In this document: positions 12,101-21,070 of the stretch, piece by piece
Layout: every line of letters starts with the position of its first letter
How positions within the stretch are numbered: the stretch's first letter is position 1
NCBI GenBank assembly: GCA_029747015.1
Contig: JAKOGI010001176.1
Coordinates: 215,001-279,000 of the forward strand
Origin: Carnegiea gigantea
Taxonomy: Eukaryota; Streptophyta; Magnoliopsida; Caryophyllales; Cactaceae
Direction: 5' to 3'
Length of the DNA: 64,000 bases
Position numbers and translations under genes: made by a program
The notes under the pieces: model-generated
Database searches by the model: none
The model's input: only the letters and a program-made list of their open reading frames with translations
What the model was told of the DNA's origin: nothing

Positions 12101-12190
12101 GAGATGCTTGAAAATCCTTATGTATTCTATAGCAGTGTGTTCAGTGATGAAGATGAGTATGACTATGACTATCATGATGAGCTTCGTTAA
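141..12190 (+). CDS. EF-hand calcium-binding protein, secretory pathway, six exons, His-rich N-terminal half
   Basis: Exons are 141-843, 1784-1886, 1968-2033, 2743-2916, 3069-3165 and 12065-12190. All five introns are GT-AG, and the joined 1269 bases give an unbroken 422-residue protein. I chose the ATG at 141 because it opens a signal peptide or anchor (MVKVSLIVYIAIGVGLLLFL); the frame runs further upstream but without an ATG. Residues about 25-155 are rich in His, Asp and Glu, with HDHDHDH-type runs. EF-hand loops: a degenerate first one (176-188, one residue too long), then canonical 12-residue loops at 213-224, 255-266, 294-305, 344-355 and 383-394, each with D at position 1, G at 6 and E at 12. 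The layout matches plant reticulocalbin-like EF-hand proteins, thought to bind Ca2+ in the ER/Golgi lumen. The C-terminus reads HDELR, an ER-retrieval-like motif followed by one extra Arg. I know no specific physiological role. The gene is probably functional: no stops, consistent splice phases. Confidence 0.93.
844..1783 (+). other. Intron 1 of the EF-hand gene
   Basis: A 940-base phase-1 intron with GT donor at 844 and CAG acceptor ending at 1783. It holds a T-rich/GT tract at about 933-962. No gene or recognisable transposon was seen. Confidence 0.9.
2034..2742 (+). other. Intron 3 of the EF-hand gene
   Basis: A 709-base intron between the exon ending EEI-R and the exon starting ERDTDKDG. 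It holds several short C-rich homopolymers near 2110, 2190, 2330 and 2375. There is no coding signal. Introns 2 (1887-1967) and 4 (2917-3068) are short and unremarkable. Confidence 0.88.
4240..4560. repeat. LTR-like repeat remnant, copy 1
   Basis: This AT-rich stretch contains TGTAGGTGTGTTATATTTAG, a TATAAATACCCC promoter-like motif, a T/G homopolymer junction and TGATGAAATAAAATTGAG. Its blocks recur in order at 6780-6900 and 7770-7920, so it is a dispersed repeat. The TATAAATACCCC block suggests a retrotransposon LTR (inference). Its ends could not be fixed. Confidence 0.4.
4803..5826. mobile_element. Foldback-like element with GAGGCG/CGCCTC-rich ends
   Basis: The left end (4803-4960) starts TTTAAAAAAGCGCGCC and is dense in GAGGCG and GCGAGG. 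The right end (5728-5826), reverse complemented, starts TTTAAAAAGGCACGAGGCGC and carries the same motifs. The roughly 750 bases between are AT-rich and non-coding. Inverted GC-rich subterminal arrays around an AT-rich core fit a non-autonomous DNA transposon. I cannot name the superfamily, and no target duplication was identified. Confidence 0.5.
6520..6714 (+). mobile_element. SINE with tRNA-derived head and poly(A) tail
   Basis: A tRNA-like internal promoter is visible. The A-box region is near 6531-6553 (AGTTCAAGTAGTTTGACAC) and an exact B box, GGTTCGAGTCC, lies at 6576-6586. About 110 bases of body with TGTATCCCTATATTGGCC follow, and the element ends in a run of about 17 A at 6698-6714. 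This order is that of plant tRNA-derived SINEs. The 5' end is approximate and no flanking duplication was found. Confidence 0.65.
6780..7920. repeat. LTR-like repeat remnant, copy 2, split by about 0.9 kb
   Basis: Blocks at 6780-6900 and 7770-7920 match successive parts of the repeat at 4240-4560; for example, TTGGGAGTTGATGATG with a following AAAATTGAG corresponds to the 4480-4505 block. The intervening 6905-7770 has no counterpart in copy 1 and may be an insertion. It has no coding capacity that I recognise. Confidence 0.35.
7935..8136. repeat. GC-rich inverted repeat around about 170 bases
   Basis: CCCCCCGGGGGGGGGGGG near 7940-7957 faces CCTCCCCCCCGGGGGG near 8111-8126, so the two arms are inverted copies of a C6G8AGG-type end. 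Each arm is also a C/G palindrome by itself. The interior is non-coding. This could be a small foldback or two unstable homopolymers. Confidence 0.35.
8257..8684 (-). repeat. 3' LTR of the intronic retrotransposon
   Basis: This LTR matches 9882-10313 along its length. Near its start it carries a 42-base tandem duplication of the terminal segment (GGACGCTCTAAGAGCAATTC, then GGATGCTCTAAGAGCAATTC). The other LTR carries the same duplication, so it predates insertion. Confidence 0.85.
8682..8906 (-). pseudogene. Short coding remnant beside the 3' LTR
   Basis: A 74-codon frame ending in LEDEFFSTRGK runs into the sequence just before the 3' LTR. A terminal 'LED-EF' followed by a purine-rich tract is typical of the last codons of plant retrotransposon polyproteins (family knowledge), so this may be the end of a pol gene. 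The rest (for example PKELLVGKKLHP) was not recognised. Confidence 0.35.
9215..9659 (-). pseudogene. PDS5: Captured fragment resembling the N-terminal region of PDS5
   Basis: Read on the minus strand, this encodes stretches recalling plant PDS5, the HEAT-repeat cofactor that regulates cohesin on chromatin. Visible pieces in order are LLDKVGGLLSQIY, NPSKSIQDALVP, VIVSSFEALSD, SYHKRRCTLESMSRIKS, VVLLDNECDALVLDMFHH and, after a frameshift near 9300, ESILSILEEADDLLLEFL. A stop lies at 9531-9533. From memory of the family, about 50 residues are missing near 9474 between the second and third pieces. No introns are seen, which suggests capture through RNA. The fragment sits between the primer-binding site and the 3' LTR, where gag-pol would normally be. 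It is a broken fragment with no expected function. Confidence 0.7.
9882..10313 (-). repeat. 5' LTR of the intronic retrotransposon
   Basis: This is the partner of the LTR at 8257-8684, ending in TGCATCA before the GTTTG duplication. The primer-binding site lies immediately left of it. By eye the two LTRs differ at roughly one base in eight to ten, implying an old insertion. Confidence 0.85.
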
Positions 12191-12800
12191 ATACTTACAT
12201 TAGGTACTACCAAGATTTTGAACCCGCTTGCAACTACTAGCTCATGTGTGTTTTTTCTATTCCTCCAACTGCTGATGCTGATCGTTTTGCTTCCATTTAT
12301 GCAGGAGTACCACGGGGAACATTTTTTTTGGGGGGGGGGGGGGGGCTTGTACGAAATGTAGAGTTGGCTAGACAAAGAATTTTAATTGTAAACACAACTT
12401 GTGGGCACTGCTGTTTGAAGTGCGATGTTTGGTGAGTCTTCGCCCTCTTGGCTGCTCTGCTTTTGTGCAAAGTAACACTCCCTATGGGAGTAGCTCTAAT
12501 TATACTGCTGTACTTTGCAGATGCAGCTTAGGAGTACCTCAGCGTTTTTGAAATGGTGACGTGCAGTTTTAAGCCTTTTCCCCCTTAAATTTCATTGCCG
12601 TGTTTCATTGCATTGTTAGTTGTCCATTGTTGTGCCATAGGACATGAATGAATCAGTCACAGGGAGCCTCACCGAGGGGCCAATTACTTCAAATTTAACA
12701 TGTATTTTTGTTTTATATCATTTCTTAATTAAATTCAAATCATTCAAATGAAAACATTGGTAGTTTTTCTGCTGGTACGTTTATGTGAATGATGTACGTA
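12191..12800 (+). other. 3' flank and probable 3' UTR of the EF-hand gene
   Basis: There is no coding signal. A possible 3' UTR intron runs from GTACTACC (about 12205) to ATGCAG (about 12304). A T8G15 junction lies at 12325-12347. No poly(A) signal could be assigned with confidence. Confidence 0.4.
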
Positions 12801-13230
12801 AATTTATATTTGTTTTCTAAGGTGAAGATGGAAAGAGAAACGTCTCTCTTCATGAATGCACATCTCCTCAGCGAGAGATGACAAGTCTCAATCTTATCCG
12901 TTAAATTTCAAAGCAAGGGTTAACATTTAGACACACCTCCTCTTACGAACCCCAATCCACCCTAAATTTGAAGACGCATCTTGACCCTTAGATGACGATT
13001 TGAAGGCTGAGATCTAGTCTCACTAAACCCCACCCCCTCCCCCGTCCTCCTCCTGTCTTCTCCTCCTGCTCAGTACGTTGACGTCGACAGCATAGCAACA
13101 CGTCACTGCCTCATCGGCCACAAGTCTGAAATTTGCAACCTTCCCCTAGCAAGGCGGATATGTCCGTGGTTTCTCCTTTTCATTTAAGGATTTTTCTTTT
13201 TAGGATCTGTTCTTTGATTTATTTTTTGAA
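12801..13230. other. Unassigned intergenic stretch
   Basis: No gene, RNA or transposon was recognised. It includes a short imperfect palindrome around AGAGAAACGTCTCT at about 12834 and a pyrimidine-rich stretch at 13029-13070. Confidence 0.5.
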
Positions 13231-13735
13231 GAATAAGTTTGAAAAAGTATAGTTCAGAAAGTTTAACGTAATTTTAGGATAAGTTCAGCAAATAAGTTCA
13301 GAATAAGTTTAGTTTAGAAAGTTCAAAATAAGTTCAGATAAGTTCGGATAAGTTCAGTTCAGAAAGATCAGAATAATAAGTTTAGTAAATAATTTCAGAA
13401 TAACTTCAGATAAGTTCAGTTCAGTATAGTTCAGAATAAGTTCAATAAATAAAGTTTAAAATAAGTTCAAATAAGTTCAATTCAGAATAAGTTACGACAA
13501 AATAAGGCGAAGAGAATAGGCTCTAAGTTGAAGAGAACGGGCCTTAACTTCAACAAATAAGTCCAGAAATTTGATCTTAATAAATTCATAATAAGTTAAG
13601 TTTAGAATAAGTTCAGCACAAGTTCAGCCAATAAGTTCAAAATAAGTTCAGAAAAAGTTCAACAAATAAGTTCAGAATCAATTCAAATAAATACGGCTTA
13701 AAATAAGTTTAGATAAAATAAGGCGAAAAAAACAG
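13231..13735. repeat. Degenerate array of AATAAGTTCAG units
   Basis: About 500 bases are built from variants of AATAAGTTCAGA and AAGTTCAGTTCAG at irregular 10-20 base spacing. A second motif, AAAATAAGGCGAA, appears twice (near 13499 and 13713). There is no open frame. It looks like an old minisatellite or a transposon-internal array. Confidence 0.75.
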
Positions 13736-14049
13736 AGTTTTAATTCGACCGCTCCTGAAAATTGATGCCGGTGGGTTTTCATTAGATTAGGTTCGCTCAA
13801 AACCCATTGAAATTAAAGGGCTGCCGATAGCACGAGTGGCATTGGAGCCGGAAACCTCGGTATGGGCATCGTCGACCACTGCGCGCTGCTGGCATGAGTG
13901 CCGCATGCATAGGTGGCCGGCCATAGCTTGTTGGCGTTGATGACAAACGTGCTCCCAAACGTGGCATTCTTGCAGCCTTTGGATGAGAAATCAAGGGTTG
14001 TCATTAACTTGTCATCTCCCACTTAAACATCATTTCTCGGTCGATATGT

Positions 14050-14050
<1 letters not shown>
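13736..14050. other. GC-richer stretch without an identified gene
   Basis: This segment is less AT-rich than its surroundings and has a short minus-strand open frame (13813-14022). I could not assign it to a family: a stretch reading [16 protein letters not shown] is only weakly suggestive of secreted-protein domains. It may be a gene fragment or chance. Confidence 0.25.
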
Positions 14051-14054
<4 letters not shown>

Positions 14055-14117
<63 letters not shown>

Positions 14118-14379
14118 ATGTATATCTTTTTGTGTGTGTGTGTACATATATATGTATATATATGTATGTGGATATATATATATATATATATATGTAAATT
14201 TATATATATATATATATATGTATATTTATATATATATATATATAAATATATATATATGAATATTTGTATATATATATGTGTGTGTGCATATACATATATG
14301 AGTGTGCGTGTGTGTGCGTGTGTGTGCGTATAAATGTATATATATATATGTACGCATACATATATGTATTTACGTGTGC

Positions 14380-14413
<34 letters not shown>

Positions 14414-14549
14414 GCGTGTATGTATATATATACATATATANNNNNNNNNNNNNNNNNNNNNNNNNNNNNNNNNNNNNNNNNNNNNNNNNNNNNNNNNNNN
14501 NNNNNNNNNNNNNNNNNNNNNNNNNNNNNNNNNNNNNNNNATATATATA

Positions 14550-14611
<62 letters not shown>

Positions 14612-14614
14612 AGT
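14055..14614. repeat. TA/TG microsatellite containing an assembly gap
   Basis: The tract is (TA)n with interspersed TG, TGTA and ATGT runs, ending in (TG)n and GAGTGTGAG. Positions 14441-14540 are exactly 100 N, a conventional placeholder, so its true length is unknown. The pararetrovirus sequence starts directly after it. Confidence 0.97.
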
Positions 14615-14617
14615 GTG

Positions 14618-15262
14618 AGAAAAACTCCTTGAATTTCGACACGCAAACTCATAACAGGAAAAATCGAGATGCAGCTATCAACTTTTTACAGGTTTATCAT
14701 ACGTCAACCATTCAAATTTGTCCGAGTACACCTGTTCAAGGTAAGATCAGCATTCAAGATGATTCTAAAATCTTATCTCTTTATTGTGCAAATGTCGGAA
14801 ATATTATCATATTGCTGTAGCATTAATACTTTTTTGCTGTTTATTTACTTTTTGAACCTATGTGAAGGCTTTAATGTTTTAAGCAGAAGGCAGAATGTAG
14901 AACTCGTCTGCCTGTTCTCATTTGTACATCACCCATCCCCACTTTCTCTCTCTTATCCTTCTCATTGTAATCCATCTGCCATATTCAATGAATAGAAGTA
15001 AGTTCATTCAATACCTTTTTGCAAATTCATACTTTACACGTTTTCTTCTTTCGTTCCATCACTATTCATTTATTAAGTTAGGTCCATTCATTTTCAAGCA
15101 TTCATATTTGTTTCTCAAACTTTGCTTCATTCTTATCCGTTAGAATTCATTACTCTGTTCATGCTTTTGTTTTAATCAATTACTAATCCATCTTTTGTTC
15201 TTAATTAATCAAGTTTTAATATTAATTAATTATGTTTTGTAATTTATTTCAATTTTAAAAAT
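14618..15262 (+). repeat. Pararetrovirus promoter/leader block, copy 1
   Basis: It matches 20428-21070 closely across about 640 bases and 24105-24908 more loosely. The TATA element kept in the other copies is altered here (CTATGTGAAGG near 14860), and the upstream GACGTC is ATACGTCA near 14698. This promoter copy is probably the weakest. Confidence 0.85.
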
Positions 15263-15284
15263 TGCACTCAGTCCTGTTCCCAAC

Positions 15285-15298
15285 TGGTATCAGAGCCA
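15285..15298 (+). promoter_or_regulatory. Primer-binding site for initiator tRNA-Met
   Basis: The sequence TGGTATCAGAGCCA is the complement of the 3' end of plant initiator tRNA-Met, which caulimovirids and many LTR elements use to prime minus-strand DNA. It lies about 420 bases after the TATA position of copy 1, inside a non-coding leader. Confidence 0.9.
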
Positions 15299-15920
15299 AG
15301 TGTCCAGTCAAGGCAAGTTAACTAAGGATTAACCAAGTGTTAATCAAGTGTTCAGTTAAGGCAAATTAACTAAGTGCATACTCACGTGTTAGTTAAATTA
15401 GTTAAGTGTCTAGTCAAGTGTTAATTAAGTTAACCAAGTGTTTAGTCAAGATTAGCCAAGTGTCTAGGTGTCGTGCATCTCTTATTTTATTTTTTTAACT
15501 TTACCATCATGTATCTAGGCTAAAAATCCTTGTGATTAGTCGAAGGACTAATCAATTAGCCTAAGGAAGGTTAGTTGACCCTTAATGACATATAAATATC
15601 CTTATTAAAGATGGAATTAAACCAGACAACTGGCTTGAAAGTTATGTTAGTCAACAACATTGGTCAGCCGTCTGTGAGTCCTTATAGCACCTCTAGTAAG
15701 TCCATTGGTCAGCCTGGTGATTGGTGGTCCTGGCAGTAAACGGGTTGTAGCGACAGTGGTCCCAGTGTGGTCTCGCAGTACATGGCTGGGTGCCTAGCGG
15801 TATTCTATATGAGATAAGCGCATATTTGTATGTTATTATGTGTTGATTAATGTCTTTAGTCTAGTTAATTGTCCTAAGACTAATCATCTTATGTCTTTTG
15901 TCTAGATCATCGTTATCTTC
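15299..15920 (+). other. Viral leader after the primer site, with AAGTGT-rich repeats
   Basis: The first 180 bases carry many variants of CAAGTGTTNAGTCAAG and AGTTAACTAAG. The rest is non-coding up to the ATG at 15921. Long structured leaders with short frames are normal for caulimovirid pregenomic RNA. Confidence 0.55.
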
Positions 15921-18900
15921 ATGACATCTTTAGCTGCATCATCTGTCTCATCATCCTTATCATCTCATAGCATGACATTATATAATTCTCTTTTGCATTC
16001 ACGTATAGTTTCAAATGAAAGTTTGCATTCAAAAAGAAATAGTTTAAAACAAAATGAGTTTCCTAAATCAACCTCTTTTACTAACCAAACTTTTCAAGTT
16101 AATCGAGCTTATCTTAACAAAGAAGTTTATCAAGATTATAATCAGTCTCACTGAGACTGGTTCTTTTCATATTTTTCTAAAAATATATAGCAATTATTCA
16201 AAACTATTTATTATACTCAATTAGCTAAAATTGAAGAAAATATACCTTTCTTTGATTGGCTAAATGATTTTCTTTCAAACCATCAAATTTCTATTCCTAA
16301 TTACACTAAATACTTTTATGCTACTAAATGAAAATTATGGCATAATCTCCTCGCAAAAGAAACAACTATTTCCATTAATCCTCCAGTTTCCATTCAACCC
16401 TCGTCATCTTCCCCAAAGCAAAAAATTTAAAATACTTTTGAAAATCCTCCTTCAAACGAAATACTCTGCATAGACACACCATCGTGTAATATTCAACTTG
16501 AAAGCTTAGATTCACAATCTAGCTTATCAGATAATTTAAATCCTTCTCAAACTACTATGGATAATTTCAATAAAACCCCGTTAGAAAAAAAATTCTAACA
16601 ATTGTTCATTAAAATCCATCAAAGTTGGAGAAATTCCTCCAACTAATTCTTCTCCTTTATTCAATCCATTTAATGTGCGCATTAAAGAAACTCCTTCAAT
16701 TCTTTCAGAAAATTTAAGAGACAACAATAGAAAAGAAAGTGAATTATCTCCAAAAAGTTTCCATAAATTAGAGGAACCCACCTCACCAAAATAAACTATT
16801 TCTATCAAATCATCTTATCACAGTCAACCTAAGAGTCCATATCCCAAATCTGGCTCTTCTAATAAATTAAATCTTGTTTAAATCATCAAAAATGATTCTA
16901 AACAATTTCCAAAATTAAAAGCTCCAGTTATCGAAAAAAGAAATTTAAAACCAACTGTTTCACAACCCAAAAAGATAAATTCCAAACGAAAAATATCTAG
17001 AAAAATAATATGCCTTAAATATCGCAAAACAAGCCATATGGCCAATAAGAGGAAAAAATAAGAAGTTAACAATCATAAACTTCAAAAGAAAAGATTCAAA
17101 GTTACTTCTACTCAACCAAATTACTGTTCCAAAATTCAAGAGAGCTTAAATCAAAGAAAATCAAATTCTAAATCCTTGCCAATCACCTGTCATATTAACT
17201 ATAAAAATATTTCTATTCAAAAATCTTTAAAAGCAATAACTCTCCTTGATAGTGATGCGTACCAAATTTGCATCAATGAGATATCAATTCCATTAATTCC
17301 ATCCCAATATTACAAAGAAACCAAAAAGCAACTTCCTAGTATTAATAAAAATTCACCACAAAGTAAATGCAAATTATCTAAGGCTAATATTTGTAACAAA
17401 GAATATTGTTTTCAAAATTCTTTCAAACATATAAAGAAAAAGGATATTGTTGGTATCCCTTTTATTACTCAAATTTATCTTTCAAACGAAAAACAAAATG
17501 ATAGTCAAATCAATAATATGAAGCTTGAAGATAAAAAACTTCAAGAGATAATGCTTTTCCTTCTAATTTATGATAATCTTGAAAAAGCAAATTCAAACAT
17601 CTGATTCCAAGACCTTTGGTAAAGATGCTACTCTTTGTAACGTTATTACAAAAGATTGATCTCAACAACCCCTCTTCCATATCATCAATAGGGTTGAGAA
17701 ATCATAAATCAAAACCCAATACCTCCACAAGCTTAGAAATTCATTACTCAAAGATAAAGTTTTTAAATCAAGAGTACAACCTTTTAGCATAAAACAAATA
17801 CTCAAAGCCTTTGAAGAACAAGGATTAAATCAACTTAAAGCCAAAATTAAAGAATTAAGAAATCAAATTAAAACACATAATCTCCATAAGGAATCAAACT
17901 CAATCCTCATTTCTCAACTTCAAGAGCTTGAAGGTCTAGTTTCTTCTCTTGAATCTTCAAAACCTCCTAATCAATTTCCTCCTTCTCCTAAATTAAGTCC
18001 AAATCATAAAGCATTCCTTTCAGTCATTAATCGTATAGATTTTCAAAAATCATATATTATCTTAGTCAAATATTTCAAACTTCATTCTATCGCTCTGCTA
18101 AAAAGCGATGCCAATATGAATCGCATTCAAGAAGGTTTAATTCCTTCAAACTATTTTGAAAAAAACCAAAGACAAAATGACTAGTGCTACCAGACCCAAG
18201 CTTCAAATCAATGACAAGCTTCTAAATTCTTATATTTGCAATAATGAATATTGCGTCAAAAATATTTTTATACTTGTCAAAAATATCAAAACTCCCTTCC
18301 ATGCTTAAATATATCCTTTTAATGTCGATTTCAAAGGAATCTATTCAAATATTCTTTGAAAGGAAATTAGATTCAAATTTTCTTCTCCTAAGAAAAATAA
18401 AGATATTACAGTTCTTCAAGAAGCCTCAATTTCAAAATTCATTTCTCTTGAACAAATAGTCTTTCTCCAAACAAAAATCATTCAAGCCAGTATTGAAGAA
18501 CAACTTGTTATACCAAAAATTCAAACAATCAAAAAATTATTTCGAGAATTTATCTATGCTAATATCCCAAATGCCTTTTGGGATAGAAAGCGTCATATGG
18601 TAGAATTACCATATAAAAAAGATTTTGATAAAAGAAATATTTCAATAAAAGTTCATCCCATTCAAATGAATAAAAAGTTTTTAGAATTTTGCAAAAAAGA
18701 AATTCAATCCTTATTAGACAAATGACTCATTAGATTCTCCAAATCTCATTGGAATTATACAACCTTCTATTTCTATACTCAAGCAGAAAGGGAACGTAGT
18801 GTTCGTAGAATAGTCATAAACTCCAAATCCCTCAACAAAGTTCCTCGATGGATAACATATCTAATTCCCAACAAAAAAGATTTATTAGGAAGATTATTTG

Positions 18901-19382
18901 ATGCAACAATATTTTTAAAATTCGATATGAAATTTGGCTTTTGCCAAATTCAAATTGTTGAAAAATGCATACAAAAAACTGCATTTACAATTCCATTTGA
19001 ACGCTACGAATGGAATACAAAGCCATCTGAACTCAAAAACACTTCTTCTGAATTTCAACATGTACTCAATAATTACTCTGAATTTTCAAAATTTTCCATC
19101 GATGATGCTCTCGCTTATTCAAAATTTCTGGATCAATATTTCAAACATCTGAAAAAATTTTTCAATCACTTTAAAAGAAATGATTCAGCTATTTCTACTA
19201 TAAGAAGGAAATTATTTCAAACAAAAATCTGGTTTTTTGGCCATGACATTTTATTAAACCCATTCAATAATGCATTAAATTTGCAAATAAACTTACAAAT
19301 GAATTCAAAGATAAAGATGAATTTCAAAAATGTTTGGTCATCTCAATTACGATGCAGATTTTTCTTAAAATTTGCATCCTAG
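15921..19382 (+). pseudogene. Pararetrovirus polyprotein remnant, copy 1 (capsid/zinc knuckle, protease, reverse transcriptase)
   Basis: Recognisable pieces in order: a Ser-rich start at 15921, a capsid-like Asn/Ser/Pro-rich stretch (16200-16900), a decayed zinc knuckle near 17015-17070, a protease-like region with LLDSDA near 17250, and reverse transcriptase at 18576-19382. The RT stays in one frame for about 270 codons except for a TGA at 18723-18725. It shows KFDMKFGFCQIQI, KTAFTIPFERYEWN and a catalytic-site remnant SIDDALAYS. The movement protein, well kept in copy 3, is missing between the Ser-rich start and the following region. Multiple stops and frame changes disable it. Confidence 0.75.
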
Positions 19383-20427
19383 TATTTCCAAAATTCAAGA
19401 GAATTCATCTTGCATGGTCTCATAAGCATACTCAAATAATCATGCATAACACGTGTAAGGTCAATTCACTCCCATGTTTTGGCATACCAAATTCATACGC
19501 ATTCATGATAGATGTGTTAGACAATAGTCTTAATAGGATTAGAATTCTCAAGCAGCATCCTAAACCAAGTCCTAAGCAATTAGTAAGGTTCCATAGTAGA
19601 ATATGAACGAAACCTCAAATTCCTTATTCCACAATTAAAAGAAAATTTTCATCCATTTCAAAATTTCAAAATCTTGTTTTTGCTCACATATTTTCAGTTT
19701 TCAATTCTAAATCATAAGGCAAACAATTTCCTTCTTGACTCCCTCTTTAAAGAGTTCCTTCAAGCAAAGTAATTTTACTTCAATTCTTCTATTCCAGATG
19801 TCATCCACATCCAAAGCAACCCACCTTCAAATCCAAAAAAATTCAAAGACATTCAAGAACCTCTTCCATTCCATCTCAGAGATCATACTGATGAACTCCA
19901 TTTCACTACATTCAAAGGACCTCGATACAATGAATATGCCATTTTTGTCTATTATGATCAATGGCTATCAAGTTCATGGACTTCCTTTTATTCATATTTA
20001 AAATTCTATGGTCATCCGGTATTCATCGTGATACCAACTGGTTATATTCAAACACTTTGATTTTATGGGGTATTCATCATGTATTATTAGCAACCCCTTG
20101 AGCAGTATATTAGCCAATTTATTCAACAAATTATTACTGATGCGCATATCTGTCCAACTGATGAGCATCAGTTCTTCTACTCTAACAAATCACCTCAGTA
20201 TAATTTTACTGAGTACCACACTCAATTGCCACATACTTGCTTTCAAGATCATCAATGCAACATCTTACAAGAATATTCAAAACTCTATGATCACCACAGC
20301 ATCCCTTGAGATTTCAACATGCCAGCATGCCATTCTAACAATCAAGCACCAGCTGTTAAGCTTCTGCCATTTCCAAAAATCAAGCAACAGCTGTCAAACT
20401 TCTACAACCAGTAGGGGATAATATGTA
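19383..20427 (+). pseudogene. Pararetrovirus 3' region, copy 1, unknown product
   Basis: Two short frames (19735-20001 and 20065-20421) and fragments between them follow the RT. Aromatic-rich pieces such as YDQWLSSSWTSFYSYL in a third frame recall the region at 23450-23640 in copy 2. I could not assign RNase H here with confidence. Some Florendovirus-type genomes carry a second ORF of unknown function in this position (family knowledge). Confidence 0.4.
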
Positions 20428-21070
20428 GAAAAACCCCTTGAATTTCGACACGCAGGCACGTAACAATAAAAATCAAGATGCAGCTGTCAACTTTTTACAA
20501 GCTTGTCAGACGTCAACCATTCAAATTCATCCGCGTACAACTGTTCAAGATAAGATCAACATTCAAGATGATTCTAAGATCTTATCTCTTTACTGCACAA
20601 ATGTCAGAAATGTTATCATATTATTGTAGCATTTAACATTTTGTACTGTTCCTTTACTTTTTGAGCCTATATAAAGGCTTTAACATTGTAAGCATAAGGC
20701 AGAACGCAGAACGCGTCTAGCTGTTCTCATTTTACATCATCCATCCCCACTTTCTCTCTCTTCTCCTTCTCGTTGTAATCCATCTGCCATATTCAATCAA
20801 TAGAAGTAAGTTCATTCAACACTTTTTTGCAAATTCATACTTTGCACGTTTTCTTCTTTCGTTCCATCACTATTCATTCATTAAGCTAGGTCCATTCATT
20901 TTCAAGCATTCATATTTTTTTCTCAAACTTTGCTTCATTCTTATCCATTAGAATTCATCACTCTGTTCATGCTTTTGTTTTAATCAATTACTAATTCATC
21001 TTTTGTTCTTTATTAATCAAGTTTTAATATTGATTAATTACATTTGGCTATTTATTTCAATTTTAAAAAT
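20428..21070 (+). repeat. Pararetrovirus promoter/leader block, copy 2
   Basis: This is a direct repeat of 14618-15262. A good TATA box, TATATAAA, lies at 20668-20675, and the palindrome GACGTC is about 158 bases upstream at 20509-20514. The block stops at TTTTAAAAAT and joins a coding region directly, so the primer site and leader are deleted. Confidence 0.85.
20668..20675 (+). promoter_or_regulatory. TATA box of viral promoter copy 2
   Basis: TATATAAA sits within GCCTATATAAAGGC, a context shared with copy 3. Upstream TGTCAGACGTCAACC resembles the TGACG (as-1-like) activator sites of caulimovirid promoters. Confidence 0.65.

Noticed and set aside
13231..13735. CRISPR-like look of regularly repeated short units
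   Set aside because: Units are degenerate and irregularly spaced, no unique spacers or cas genes exist, and the genome is that of a plant.
13813..14022. Possible thaumatin-like or other secreted-protein fragment on the minus strand
   Set aside because: Only a short stretch ([16 protein letters not shown]) is suggestive; no cysteine pattern and no neighbouring exon, so no call was made.
13983..14652. Long open frames over the TA/TG microsatellite
   Set aside because: They encode only IYIY and CVCV repeats and cross the run of N; a product of dinucleotide repeats.
15285..15298. tRNA gene at TGGTATCAGAGCC sites
   Set aside because: These are primer-binding sites matching only the 3' end of tRNA-Met; no cloverleaf sequence surrounds them. 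The same holds at 35106, 56347 and 62033.
14618..21070. Interpreting the 640-base direct repeats as LTRs of one retrotransposon
   Set aside because: The repeats carry the viral promoter and leader but lack TG...CA ends and a target duplication, no integrase is present between them, and a third and an inverted copy follow. Tandem or rearranged pararetrovirus fits better.
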